From Caenimonas sp. SL110 (GTDB lineage Bacteria > Pseudomonadota > Gammaproteobacteria > Burkholderiales > Burkholderiaceae_C), in contig NZ_JANU01000007.1 of NCBI RefSeq assembly GCF_001044395.1, positions 62,001 to 126,000 on the forward strand: a DNA stretch of 64,000 bases, given 5' to 3'. A program made the position numbers and the translations under genes. Positions 8,957 through 17,909 of this stretch are shown here, in pieces (position 1 is the first letter of the stretch; each line of letters starts with the position of its first letter). The notes beneath the pieces were generated by a model that did not search any database, had not been told where the DNA came from, and saw only the letters and a program-made list of their open reading frames with translations.

Positions 8957-8991
8957 CGCGAAATGGGGTAGGCCGCGAAAATGGGATAGGC
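8957..8991. repeat. IS21-type terminal repeat pair (degenerate)
   Basis: Two adjacent near-identical units, CGCGAAATGGGGTAGGC (8957-8973) and CGCGAAAATGGGATAGGC (8974-8991), upstream of the istB remnant. Tandem units of this kind are typical transposase-binding repeats of IS21-family ends. Confidence 0.45.
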
Positions 8992-9118
8992 TGCGATCGC
9001 CCCAGCTAGGTCCGCGAACCGAAAAGCGGGAAACCTTCACCCGCCTGCTGGGGCACCCGATGAAGGCAGCACTTTGAAGGGGTGCGAATTGGAATACACG
9101 GTGAGAGTTTGGGTGGCA

Positions 9119-10120
9119 ATGCACGGCGATGTCATCCCGCTTATCTACGTTGCCGAGGCTATGGCAAAGCATGCTGCAAGCGGATATGGGGCGCTGCCTC
9201 TACATGGGCCAACTTTAAAGTCGCTACGCCCTGCACGGATCTCCTTACTGCTACACGCTGCCAACAAAGGACTATTGACCGTATGCGATGGCCAAGGCCG
9301 TATTGCCAGTGCGCAAGAACTAATTGAAGCAGCTCAAATACCCCCTGCCTCGGACGCGACCGACACTCTTCTTCTCTTGCACGCGAAGTCGGAACACTTG
9401 GTTGCGTGGGGGAAGACCACTGGCGATGTCTTTCACTTCGTTGACAAGCCGGGAAAGGTGGACGTATGGGACCTAAGAAATGAAGCGGGCGAGGTCATCG
9501 AGGCGGGATATTTTCGTGGTTCTGTTGGGGGTGGTGAATTCTCGCAGCCCGTGGATGCACCAGAAACACCGCCGCCGGTCACACCGCCGGGGTACTACAC
9601 GCTGCACGAGGCCGTCAAATCGATTGCAGAACAGCGAGGTTGGAATGACCCGTCGCGGGACACTCTGCTCAAGCAATTCATGCAAGCAGCGCGCGATGGA
9701 ACGATGACCGTTCGACATCCGCACACGCTCGCCCCATACCGCCCGGAGACGGTGCGCGACTTTTATGAATTGGTAACGCCGCAGGATGTGAACGAATGGG
9801 CCACCGATGGTGGGGTGCCCTGGCGCTGGGAGGTAGAGCAGTTCGCGCCTCAGGACGGGGCACCCGAACCTGCGCGCAAGGCCCCACCCCCCGAAACACC
9901 CGCGCAACGGCGGGCTCGATTGCTTAAATGGCATGGCGAAGCAGGTGGAGGTCGCGGCGCATTGGAGCGTGTTTTCGAGCGAGAGCTCGCTGAAAACCCG
10001 AAAGCCGACCGTTCATCCATTGGCAAGCAAGTCAAGAAGGCCAAACAGGAACAGGCTGATCTCAACGGAGCCGAGCGGTGGCAGTCGGCACTGATACGAG
10101 ACGGCAAGCGACCGAAGTGA
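9119..10120 (+). CDS. Island hypothetical protein
   Basis: 333 residues from ATG 9119; the frame is open further upstream (TTG 9074, GTG 9101), so the start is uncertain. The first half has VIPLIYVAEAMAKHA and a small beta-rich region; after a Pro-rich linker (PETPPPVTPPGYY) comes a segment YTLHEAVKSIAEQRG...LLKQFMQAARDGTMTV...LVTPQDVNEWA, a pattern often met in short phage or island proteins before the regulator/primase genes. The tail is basic and rich in Arg/Lys/Gln. No enzymatic motif is seen. It precedes a 137-bp gap with 11-bp tandem repeats and the HTH gene. Function unknown. Confidence 0.7.
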   Translation: MHGDVIPLIYVAEAMAKHAASGYGALPLHGPTLKSLRPARISLLLHAANKGLLTVCDGQGRIASAQELIEAAQIPPASDATDTLLLLHAKSEHLVAWGKTTGDVFHFVDKPGKVDVWDLRNEAGEVIEAGYFRGSVGGGEFSQPVDAPETPPPVTPPGYYTLHEAVKSIAEQRGWNDPSRDTLLKQFMQAARDGTMTVRHPHTLAPYRPETVRDFYELVTPQDVNEWATDGGVPWRWEVEQFAPQDGAPEPARKAPPPETPAQRRARLLKWHGEAGGGRGALERVFERELAENPKADRSSIGKQVKKAKQEQADLNGAERWQSALIRDGKRPK

Positions 10121-10122
10121 TT

Positions 10123-10155
10123 TACCCGGAACATACCCGGAACATACCCGGAACC
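10123..10155 (+). repeat. Three tandem 11-bp repeats, TACCCGGAACA
   Basis: Exact TACCCGGAACA at 10123-10133 and 10134-10144 and TACCCGGAACC at 10145-10155, one helical turn apart. Further TACCC copies lie at about 10192 and 10215. They fill the gap before the HTH gene at 10258, so they may be operator or iteron sites for island control or replication. Confidence 0.6.
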
Positions 10156-10257
10156 GTGTTCAGTTCACCAATGAGAAGCAAGCGGGAAACGTACCCGGTT
10201 TGACGGGGGTACATACCCAAAAAATCTACTTGAGTCACTTTGAAAGGAAGGTGACCC

Positions 10258-10470
10258 ATGCAGAAGCAAACCGTTCAACTATTCCCGCCGCTGGAAGCTG
10301 TGACGCGCCCCACAGTGGATACCGCCGCCGCCGCCTACTACCTCAATCGCAAGCCGCAAACACTTAGGTGCTGGGCGGTCTATCAGAACGGCGCGGTAAA
10401 TCCAATTCGCATTTCTGGGCGGCTGGCCTGGAAAACTTCAGACCTGCGCCGTGTGCTGGGGCTTGCGTGA
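10258..10470 (+). CDS. Small HTH DNA-binding protein (AlpA/excisionase-like)
   Basis: 70 residues, start ATG with GGAAGG 7-12 bases upstream. The segment TAAAAYYLNRKPQTLRCWA...NPIRISGRLAWKTSDLRRVLG has the winged helix-turn-helix pattern of MerR/AlpA-type small regulators: helix, turn, helix with TLRCWA, then a beta wing and W-x-x-S-D-L-R-R. Proteins like this usually control integrase or replication genes of islands, or act as excision factors. It is first in an overlapping operon with the primase-like genes. The specific role is inferred. Confidence 0.7.
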   Translation: MQKQTVQLFPPLEAVTRPTVDTAAAAYYLNRKPQTLRCWAVYQNGAVNPIRISGRLAWKTSDLRRVLGLA

Positions 10471-10733
10471 TGTTGGCCGCAGACGTGCAAAAGCCCGACG
10501 GCAATCGGGCTCTTGCTGAAACTACCAAATCTAACTACTCCGCCACTATACGCACCCGCGACGGTTTCGTGAAGACCGATGCGACGTTGATTGCCCAGCT
10601 TGCGCTGGCCGGGCATGGGGTTCACTGCGGCGCCTGTGGCGGCTACACGGTGAGCAAATGGGGATACAGCTACTTCGCCCAGGACTTGGCCGCTCTGCGG
10701 GACTTCGCTTCCAGGCTGGGGGTACGGTCATGA
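10470..10733 (+). CDS. Small hypothetical protein of the island operon
   Basis: 87 residues. The ATG overlaps the previous stop by one base (TGATG) and its stop overlaps the next start (ATGA), so it is embedded in a coupled operon. The middle part, TDATLIAQLALAGHGVHC...GGYTVSKWGYSYF, includes Cys-Gly-Ala-Cys that could be half of a metal site. Its position before a CHC2 gene suggests a replication accessory; family not recognised. Confidence 0.6.
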   Translation: MLAADVQKPDGNRALAETTKSNYSATIRTRDGFVKTDATLIAQLALAGHGVHCGACGGYTVSKWGYSYFAQDLAALRDFASRLGVRS

Positions 10734-11197
10734 GCTTCGACCGCACCAGACTGCCGGACCCCGCTACCTACTACACCGACCAAGGCCTGAACCTTTCGGG
10801 TCCGCGCACTGCCAAGTGGAAGACCACGGCTTGCAACTTCCACCATGGCAGCGACTCCCTGCGCGTGAAGATGGACAGCGGCGCCTGGATTTGCATGGCT
10901 TGCGCTGCAAAGGGCGGAGATGTCCTCAGCTACCACATGCAAATGCACGGTCTTGAATTTGTCGTTGCCGCCACGGAGTTGGGGGCATGGGTGGACGACG
11001 ACAAACCGTCAAGGCTCCAGAAGCCGACACCACTGCCGGCCCGAGCTGCTCTGGAAGTACTCCAACAAGAGGCCATGCTCACTGCAGTGGCCGCCGCCAA
11101 CGTGGGTCGCGGTGTCGTTCTCTCAGATGCCGATCGAAATCGCCTGCTGCAAGCCGCGGGTCGCATCAACCGCATCGTGGAGGTATTCCATGAGTGA
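10730..11197 (+). CDS. CHC2-type zinc-finger, primase-like protein
   Basis: 155 residues from ATG 10730 (ATGA overlap with the previous stop). It carries a CHC2-like zinc ribbon: TACNFHHGSDSLRV (Cys and His), then GAWICMACAAKGGDVLSYHM (C-x2-C). This is the DNA-binding zinc finger of DnaG and P4-type primases. There is no TOPRIM or polymerase domain, so the gene encodes only the template-recognition part; the next gene may supply the rest of the replication function. The end overlaps the next start by 8 bp. Confidence 0.78.
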   Translation: MSFDRTRLPDPATYYTDQGLNLSGPRTAKWKTTACNFHHGSDSLRVKMDSGAWICMACAAKGGDVLSYHMQMHGLEFVVAATELGAWVDDDKPSRLQKPTPLPARAALEVLQQEAMLTAVAAANVGRGVVLSDADRNRLLQAAGRINRIVEVFHE

Positions 11198-12701
11198 CGG
11201 TTTGGAAAGACACCTGGCGGCGCTGGACACTGACATTGAACGGCAGCCTGGGCCGCGTCCGTTGCCCCCGGAGCTCCAAGCCGTGCCGGCATTTCCACTC
11301 ACATCCTTGCCCGATTCGATTCGCCCCTGGGTCCAGGACGTCTCTGAGCGCATGGCGTGCCCGCCCGATTTCGTGGCGGTGCCGATGCTGGTCGGCCTGT
11401 CGTCACTGGCAGCCCGGAAGCTTGCCGTTCGTCCGCAGCAGAAAACCGACTGGGAGGAACGCGCGAACATGTGGGGACTGATCGTTGGCCGGCCAGGCCT
11501 GATGAAAAGCCCCGCACAGTCTGCGGCGCTGCTTCCACTACGCGCCATGGAAGCAATGTCGGGCGAGGTCTACCGTGATGCGGTCAAGGACAACGATCAG
11601 GCGCTTAAAGTAGCCAAGATCCGCCAGCGGGCGCGCGAGGTAAATGCGGCTGCAGCACTAAAGAAGAACCCTGAGGCGGCGTTTCAACTTGAATGCAGCG
11701 TCGAACTGGAGTCTCCGAAACATGAACGCTTCGTAGTCAATAACCTGACCTACGAATCAGCAGGGGCCATCCTTGCCGACAACCCGGGCGGCATACTGTT
11801 GGAGCGCGACGAGATCGCCAGTCTGTTGCGAAATCTGGCCCAAGAAGAACAGGCCGAGGCGCGCGGGTTTTATCTGCAGAGCTGGTCGGGGGGGCCGTAT
11901 CTGTTTGACCGAATCGGTCGGGGGCATATCCGCATCGATGACTTGCGAGTCAGTGTGATCGGTGGCATCCAACCGGGCCCCTTGTCTCGCCTGATCAAAG
12001 ATGCGCACCGGCATGGTTCAGATGGCTTGCTTGAGCGCTTTGTGATCGCATGGCCGGACGACCCAGGTCAGTGGCGCGAGGTCGATCGCTGGCCCGACAA
12101 TGTAGCCAAGAAGTGCGCGAGAGAGGCGTTTGAGCGAATCCAGCAACTGGACACAGTGCAACTCGGCGCGGAGCATTCACAGCTAGATGGCAATGGCTTG
12201 CCGTTTCTGCGGCTTGCGGTTGATGCCAGGACCCTGTTCGTGGAATGGCGCACCGAACTGGAAGGCCAATTGCGGGGTGCCAGCGGCGGGGCATTGCTTG
12301 AATCAGCGCTATCCAAGTTCCGCAAGCATGTGCCGGCATTGGCCTTAACCCTCCATCTCGCTGCTGGCAAGACGGGTCCGGTGGACATGCAGTCGCTGGC
12401 CCAATCGCTGGAACTGGCCGATTACTTCCAGGCCCATGCTAGTCGGGCCTATGCCAGCGGCATTCGGCCAACCGTGAAGGCCGCCAAGGCCATCTTGGTC
12501 AAGATCAAGACGGGCGCTCTGGAGCCGTCTTTCACGGCGCGCAAGGTGTATCGGTCTGGATGGGAAGGATTGAATGACCGCGAGACGGTCGAGGCCGGGC
12601 TGGACATATTGTTGGAATACGGTTGGCTGATGGAGTCCGTTTTCGCCGACGGCGGGCGGCCGACCACGTTGTACAGCCTGCGGCCCGGAGTACAGCCATG
12701 A
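11190..12701 (+). CDS. DUF3987 family protein (island replication, YfjI-like)
   Basis: 503 residues from ATG 11190, which overlaps the previous gene. It has the DUF3987 pattern found in P4-like and island replication modules: FPLTSLPDSIRPWVQDVSERM, VPMLVGLSSLAARKLAV, a P-loop-like region around NMWGLIVGRPGLMKSP, ILLERDEIASLLRNL (Walker B-like acidic motif), GGIQPGPLSRLIKD and DGLLERFVIAWPD. In the P-loop segment the sequence is GRPGLMKSP instead of canonical GxxGxGKS, as in this family. A helicase-like replication role is expected from family context. It is coupled to the CHC2 gene upstream and to a small gene downstream. Confidence 0.8.
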   Translation: MSDGLERHLAALDTDIERQPGPRPLPPELQAVPAFPLTSLPDSIRPWVQDVSERMACPPDFVAVPMLVGLSSLAARKLAVRPQQKTDWEERANMWGLIVGRPGLMKSPAQSAALLPLRAMEAMSGEVYRDAVKDNDQALKVAKIRQRAREVNAAAALKKNPEAAFQLECSVELESPKHERFVVNNLTYESAGAILADNPGGILLERDEIASLLRNLAQEEQAEARGFYLQSWSGGPYLFDRIGRGHIRIDDLRVSVIGGIQPGPLSRLIKDAHRHGSDGLLERFVIAWPDDPGQWREVDRWPDNVAKKCAREAFERIQQLDTVQLGAEHSQLDGNGLPFLRLAVDARTLFVEWRTELEGQLRGASGGALLESALSKFRKHVPALALTLHLAAGKTGPVDMQSLAQSLELADYFQAHASRAYASGIRPTVKAAKAILVKIKTGALEPSFTARKVYRSGWEGLNDRETVEAGLDILLEYGWLMESVFADGGRPTTLYSLRPGVQP

Positions 12702-13183
12702 GCCGGTGGATGCTCAGGGCCGCGGAAATCGGCGCAAACGCGTCCACCCCCGCGACTGTCAAAACTGCCAAAACCATTGACGGCCCGAGCATCCGGCCGC
12801 TTTTGTCCGTTGTGTCAGTCCGCTACCCGGACCCGTCCGGTGATGCGTGCGACCTTGTGTCTGTTTTGTCAGTACCCCAGGAGGGCACGTTTCAGAAAAC
12901 ATCGGTAGGTCAGCGCGGCGACTGGCACGGCCGGGGTTGGGTATGGAACGAGAACGAGACCCAGACTTTCATGGTCCGTCAAGCCCGATTCCACACGCTG
13001 GGCCTGCCTAGTGGCCTGGCCGAAGAACTAGCCGACCAACTTGTCGCTCGTGACCGCGAGGGGGATGACCGCCGTCTTTGCGTCGAGTGCAGACACTGCT
13101 GCGCTGGCCCACGTTGCGTCAAACAACTGGCTGTGCTCGATGTCTTGCAGCGCTGCGATCACTTTCTACCGCCCGTCAACTGA
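12698..13183 (+). CDS. Island hypothetical protein with Cys-rich C-terminus
   Basis: 161 residues, start ATG 12698 overlapping the DUF3987 stop (ATGA). The C-terminus has CVECRHCCAGPRCVKQL then a further Cys in LQRCDHF, a likely metal-binding motif that recurs in small phage and plasmid proteins. The middle WHGRGWVWNENETQTFMVR is Trp-rich. It is the last gene of the overlapping operon. Function unknown. Confidence 0.62.
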   Translation: MSRWMLRAAEIGANASTPATVKTAKTIDGPSIRPLLSVVSVRYPDPSGDACDLVSVLSVPQEGTFQKTSVGQRGDWHGRGWVWNENETQTFMVRQARFHTLGLPSGLAEELADQLVARDREGDDRRLCVECRHCCAGPRCVKQLAVLDVLQRCDHFLPPVN

Positions 13184-13197
13184 TTAAGGGCCCGATC

Positions 13198-13401
13198 ATG
13201 AAGACGACCACACAAGATACCAACCTCGTTCCGATCCCAGCCCACGTAGAGGATCAGGTCGAGGACCGCGGACTCAAAGGGTATGAGGCTACATGCTGGA
13301 GCGGCTTTCCCGCTACGAAACGCACCTGGACCGCAAGTTTGAGCGCACTTTTGGCAATGCTGATCAAGCTAAAGGACCTCCGGGGCAGCCGCGCAGCGTG
13401 A
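13198..13401 (+). pseudogene. Frameshifted small island gene
   Basis: The ATG frame at 13198 gives 67 residues, but a second frame (from 13287) reads MLERLSRYETHLDRKFERT, and the first frame then continues LLAMLIKLKDLRG. Together they form one amphipathic helix of the type RYE-x-x-LDRKxERTLAMLxKLKDLR that is common in island proteins. One extra T in the TTTT run near 13349 would explain the break. I therefore call it a broken gene; the name of the family is not known to me. Confidence 0.5.
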
Positions 13402-13539
13402 AAGCATGCGTACTTTCCGGCATTACAAAAAACACTCAGATCCCAGCATCCATGCCGGTTTCAGCCTATTCCATGGGTATTTAGAGTCCCAGGTTGTTTA
13501 CAACTGCCAATTGATTTCGGCAAAAAGCGGAGAGTAAAA

Positions 13540-14130
13540 ATGGGTGGACGCGGAAGTGGACGGCGCAGCAGCTACAGCTGCAAGCCGCACACCAGTGACT
13601 CCATGCCGCTGGACATTCGCAGGATCAGCCGTGAGGGCTTGCTGGTGCCGGGGACTACCTTTAGCTGGCAGTGGCTGGTGGACGACCGTCAGGTGGCAGG
13701 CATCAGCGTTCGGGTGGACTTGCAGGGCATGGTGCTTTCCTACCGCATGAAGTGCACCGGCGAAGTGGTCGAGCAACGGGTGCAGACGCAAACTTCACCT
13801 TGTCACCTGGGCGGTCAGCGCCACTGGTTCACCTGCCCACGGTGCAGCAAGCGGGTGGCAGTGCTTTACGCGCCAGGTCGGTACTTTGCCTGCCGCCAGT
13901 GCGGCGGGCTGGTCTACCCCACACAGTAAGAAGGCGCAGGGGACCGGGCATCCAGCCGAGCCGACAAGCTGCGCAAACGCCTGGGCTTGGAGGATGGAAT
14001 GTTGAAAGGCAGTGGCGGTAAGCCCAGAGGCATGCACTGGAAGACCTACCAGCGACTCAAGAGCCACCACGATGCGCTGGTGCAGGTCAGCTTGACATCG
14101 GCCGCAAGCTGGGCTTCCTGCATCGGTTGT
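13540..14130 (+). pseudogene. Zinc-ribbon hypothetical gene broken by stop and frameshift
   Basis: Starts with MGGRGSGRR and reads REGLLVPG, FSWQW, CHLGGQRHWFTCPRCSKRVAVLYAPG, FACRQCGGLVYP, a four-Cys zinc ribbon seen in many proteobacterial island proteins. A TAA stop at 13927-13929 ends 129 codons, but the same frame continues in family-like sequence: EGAGDRASSRADKLRKRLG, then KPRGMHWKTYQRL. A second break follows near 14090, where another frame reads LDIGRKLGFLHRL. The intact gene would be about 200 codons. The first 129 residues could still be made. Confidence 0.65.
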
Positions 14131-14935
14131 TGCAGCCGTGATTCTGTTTCGCAAATTACCCCTTGCCGATCTGGATGCCAGTGCCGAGCGCCTCGGTTGT
14201 CGCAGGAGGGGCAGCTAGCAAAGTTCCGAGCGGGCATTAAACGGATGAACCAAGACTGGACGGCTCGTCAGGGCGAATGAAGAGATTTGAGGCCGCTGTA
14301 GCAATTGCTGGACGATGCGGTTGATATTGCCTTTCACGAGTCTCCATGCAGCTCGTACCTACAACGAACCATAGCGCGACGGCACGTCATACTTGATGGT
14401 GTCACCGCTGGAGTTCATGGGGTGCCCGTTCAAAGGCCGTTTTGTGGAAGCCAGATCCGCAGGTGCTACGGCAACAGCGGGTCGCGAGGTGCCTGTCGCC
14501 CGTGGCGAACGCGATACACGTGGATCGAGGCCACAACTTGGAATCGGCAGCCTGTTGCCGGGGCTTGGCATTGGGCCTGAGAAGCTGTTACGCCGCAGCA
14601 AGTACCCGTTGAACTACCGACACCGTCGCTAACCTGGCTGTAGCCTCCGACTTGTGAGGCTCACTGCATGAGCCGTCGGTTTCGGTGATGCCCGGAGTGC
14701 GGCGCGACATCTCGCTTGCCTGTCTCGATTTCTTCGGTAGAGTCGGGCATCGCCAGTCCTGTTCAGGTTCCGTGGGTCGGGCATCAGGATTGGTTGTGGT
14801 GGATCGAATGAGTGAGGAGTGGGAGTCAATGCGTATCAAGCATCCGATGAGCGATGGAAGTCGACGTCGTCCGACGGCGCGGCAACTGATGGCGCACATG
14901 TTCCTCGTCCTGCACGTCTTCGATTGCTAAGGCGC
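14131..14935. other. About 800 bp without a recognisable intact gene
   Basis: Lies between the broken zinc-ribbon gene and the large defence-like cassette. Short open frames occur on both strands (the longest about 80 codons) but none has a recognised motif or good ribosome site. The last ~200 bases should hold the promoter of the helicase operon; no clear -35/-10 pair could be assigned by eye. Probably decayed island sequence. Confidence 0.5.
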
Positions 14936-17908
14936 ATGCTGGCCTTCGCTCCCGGCACCCGTGCTGTCATTCGCGACGAAGAATGGCTCATTCGTCGCGT
15001 CGACCCGGCTACCGACGGCGGTTGGCTGCTCACGTGTGACGGCATTTCCGACCTCGTTCGAGGCAAGGATGCGCTTTTCCTCACCGAGCTTGAGGACCAG
15101 ATTGAAGTTCTGGACCCGTCGGCCACGAAACTGGTGCCGGACGACAGCCCGACTTACAACGCGTCGCTGCTGTACCTGGAAAGCCTGCGCCGACGCAGCG
15201 TCGCCAATGACGAGAAGATCCACCTGGGCCACCGGGCGGTGATGAATCTGGTGCCCTATCAGCTCGACCCCGCGCTGCAGGCCCTACGTCAACCGCGTTC
15301 GCGCATCCTCATCGCAGACGCTGTCGGTCTGGGCAAAACGTTGGAGGCCGGCGTGCTCGCCACCGAGCTGATCCAGCGCGGCCGTGGCAAGCGCATCCTC
15401 GTCGTCACGCAGAAGGCCATGCTCACCCAGTTCCAGAAGGAGTGGTGGAGCCGCTTCTCGATCCCACTGGTGCGGTTGGACTCTGTCGGCTTGGCTCGGG
15501 TGCGCAATCGCATCCCGGCCAACCACAACCCGTTCAACTACTTCGATCGCAGCATCATCTCGATCGACACGCTCAAGAGCAATCTTGAGTACCGCAACTA
15601 TCTGGAAAACGCGTGGTGGGATGTCATCGTCATTGACGAGTGCCACAACGTCGCCGCTCGGGCCGGTGAGACCGGCCTGTCAAGGCGTGCACGCCTGGCC
15701 AAGTTGTTGGCCACCCGTTCCGACACGCTGATCCTGCTGTCGGCCACACCCCATGACGGCTCTGCGCGCAGCTTCGCGTCGCTGATGAGTCTGCTGGACC
15801 CGACAGCGATTTCCGATCCCGACGACTACACGCCGGAGGACTTTCGCAGCAAGGGCCTGGTCATCCGGCGCTTCAAGAAGGACATTCGCGATCAGGTCGC
15901 GGGCGAGTTCCGGGAGCGCAAGACAACATGCCTGCACCAGGCGGCGTCGGCCCTGGAGGAAGCGGCCTACCGCGCCTTGCTCGATGTGGCTTTCACGCAG
16001 GGCGGCCAGCACAAGGCCGGCCGCCAGCAGGAGCTTCAGCGCATCGGCCTTCAGAAGGGTTTGTTTTCCAGCCCAGCCGCTGCGCTGGAGTCGACGGTAA
16101 AGCGCATTCAGCTGCTGTCCGCGAAGAGCGGCCAGTCCGGCGACGAGCGCACTGAGGTGTCTGGCCTGCAGGTGCTTCAAGAGGCACTGCAAGCGCTGGT
16201 GAATGACCCCGGTGCCAAGAGCTTTAGCAAGTACCAGCGGCTGCTAACCCAGTTGAGGGCCGCAGATTTTGGCTGGCAGGTTGACGAAGCTTCCGACCGG
16301 CTGGTGATCTTTTCCGAGCGTATTGAAACGCTGAACTGGCTGGCTCATCAGCTCGGCGCCGACTTGAAGTTGAAGAAGGGCCAGCTTGAGGTCCTGCACG
16401 GCGGCATGTCAGACACGCAGCAGCAGGACCTGGTCGAGCGCTTCGGTCGTCTCGACGATCCGCTGCGCGTGCTGCTCTGCTCCGACGTGGCCAGCGAAGG
16501 CTTGAACCTGCACTACTTCTGCCACCGGCTGGTGCACTTCGATCTGCCCTGGTCGCTGATGGTCTTCCAGCAGCGCAATGGGCGGGTAGATCGCTATGGC
16601 CAGAAGCACCAACCGCACATCGTCTACCTCTTCACCGAGACGGTGAACGAGCGCATCAAGGGCGACTTGCGCATTCTTGAAATCCTGGAGAAGAAGGACG
16701 AGCAGGCCAACTTCAACTTGGGTGATCCGTCGGCCTTCCTGAACGTCTACGACCCCGACAAGGAAACTGAGAAGGTCACCGGTTTCATGGCCGACAGCTT
16801 CAGCCCCGAGCAGGTTGAAGCCACTTTGGACAAGGCCGCCGCGAGCACCAGCGATAATGAAGCCGACTTCCTGATGCAGCTGTTTGGCGGCAAAGCGGGC
16901 GACACCACGGCAGCCCCTCAACCTGCGCCAGTCAGCAGCACTTCGCAGATTGACGAACCCGCGTCGCTGTTCAGCGGTGATTTCCACTACGCCAAGACCG
17001 CGCTGACCCAACTGAACCAGGGTCAGTCGCTGTGCCAATGGGTGGCACACGATGCCGATAGCATCATCGCCTTGACTGCGCCGCGTGACCTGCAAGAGCG
17101 CCTGCGTCAGCTCCCGCGTGAGGTGCAGGCCGACAACGACTTCTACTCCCTGTGCGCCGACGCCAACCGCATGGCCACCGCCATCGAAGCCGCCCGCCAG
17201 GCTCGCGCAGAACAAGACACGTGGCCGCAGCTTCACTACCTGTGGCCCCAGCATCCCATCATGGATTGGCTGGGCGACCGCGTGCTCACGCACTTCGGTC
17301 GTCACCGGGCGCCGCTGCTGCAAAGCCCAAAGCTGCAGCCCGGTGAGCAGGCCTTCATCTTGATGAGCCTGGTGCCCAACCGCAAGGGCCAGCCCCTGCT
17401 GGTGGAATGGCAGGTGGCACACCGTGTCGTCGGCGCCGCTGGCGCCGGCGCCTTTGCGCTGGAGCCTTTCGACAGCTTTGCACAACGCGCCGGCCTTAAG
17501 GCCGGCAAGGTGCCCAACCGAGGCCACAGTGCCGAACTGGTGTTGGCCACGCAAGCCATGCAATCTGCTCTGCCGCAGGCGGTGACCACGATGCACGACT
17601 TCATGCTGAAGCAGCAGTCGGCGTTTGCCTCCCGACTGGAAGAGCGTCTTCAAGGGACGATGGACGAGTTGCAGCGCCTTCAAGCCAGCCAGTTGAAACA
17701 GCTGACCCTGGAACTGGAGCGACAGCTTGAAACCGTCAAGCGGGGCCGTTACGAGCAGCGCAGCCAGCAGATCGCCCGAGTCTTCGACGACTACCGGCAG
17801 TGGGTGCACGACACGTTGACCACCGAGCCCCAACCCTGGATCCAGGTGCTGGCCGCTGTGTGCCATCCCGTTGCATCCAACCCCGCCGCTGGCGCCGCAG
17901 GAGCCTGA
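14936..17908 (+). CDS. SNF2-family helicase, DrmD-like
   Basis: 990 residues from ATG 14936; the open frame runs upstream, but family-like sequence begins at FAPGTRAVIRDEEWLIRRV, and AAGG precedes this ATG. SF2 motifs are clear: ADAVGLGKTLEAG (Walker A, about 127), VIVIDECHN (motif II, about 233), LLSATPHDG (motif III, about 268), LCSDVASEGLNLH and QQRNGRVDRYGQ (motifs V and VI, about 511-555). A long coiled C-terminal region follows. SNF2 ATPases move along duplex DNA; in class 1 DISARM the first gene (drmD) is such a protein. It starts a same-strand cassette and ends one base before the methyltransferase start. Assignment to DrmD is by domain and neighbourhood, not by search. Confidence 0.85.
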   Translation: MLAFAPGTRAVIRDEEWLIRRVDPATDGGWLLTCDGISDLVRGKDALFLTELEDQIEVLDPSATKLVPDDSPTYNASLLYLESLRRRSVANDEKIHLGHRAVMNLVPYQLDPALQALRQPRSRILIADAVGLGKTLEAGVLATELIQRGRGKRILVVTQKAMLTQFQKEWWSRFSIPLVRLDSVGLARVRNRIPANHNPFNYFDRSIISIDTLKSNLEYRNYLENAWWDVIVIDECHNVAARAGETGLSRRARLAKLLATRSDTLILLSATPHDGSARSFASLMSLLDPTAISDPDDYTPEDFRSKGLVIRRFKKDIRDQVAGEFRERKTTCLHQAASALEEAAYRALLDVAFTQGGQHKAGRQQELQRIGLQKGLFSSPAAALESTVKRIQLLSAKSGQSGDERTEVSGLQVLQEALQALVNDPGAKSFSKYQRLLTQLRAADFGWQVDEASDRLVIFSERIETLNWLAHQLGADLKLKKGQLEVLHGGMSDTQQQDLVERFGRLDDPLRVLLCSDVASEGLNLHYFCHRLVHFDLPWSLMVFQQRNGRVDRYGQKHQPHIVYLFTETVNERIKGDLRILEILEKKDEQANFNLGDPSAFLNVYDPDKETEKVTGFMADSFSPEQVEATLDKAAASTSDNEADFLMQLFGGKAGDTTAAPQPAPVSSTSQIDEPASLFSGDFHYAKTALTQLNQGQSLCQWVAHDADSIIALTAPRDLQERLRQLPREVQADNDFYSLCADANRMATAIEAARQARAEQDTWPQLHYLWPQHPIMDWLGDRVLTHFGRHRAPLLQSPKLQPGEQAFILMSLVPNRKGQPLLVEWQVAHRVVGAAGAGAFALEPFDSFAQRAGLKAGKVPNRGHSAELVLATQAMQSALPQAVTTMHDFMLKQQSAFASRLEERLQGTMDELQRLQASQLKQLTLELERQLETVKRGRYEQRSQQIARVFDDYRQWVHDTLTTEPQPWIQVLAAVCHPVASNPAAGAAGA

Positions 17909-17909
17909 C

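Noticed and set aside
14359..14632. Opposed open frames of about 80 codons in the gap before the SNF2 helicase
   Set aside because: No motif, weak starts, and both strands open over the same bases, as expected by chance in GC-rich DNA.
17871..17909. Upstream ATG for the methyltransferase inside the helicase gene
   Set aside because: The ATG at 17910 has a good ribosome site and begins the family-like sequence; the earlier start only adds Pro-rich overlap.
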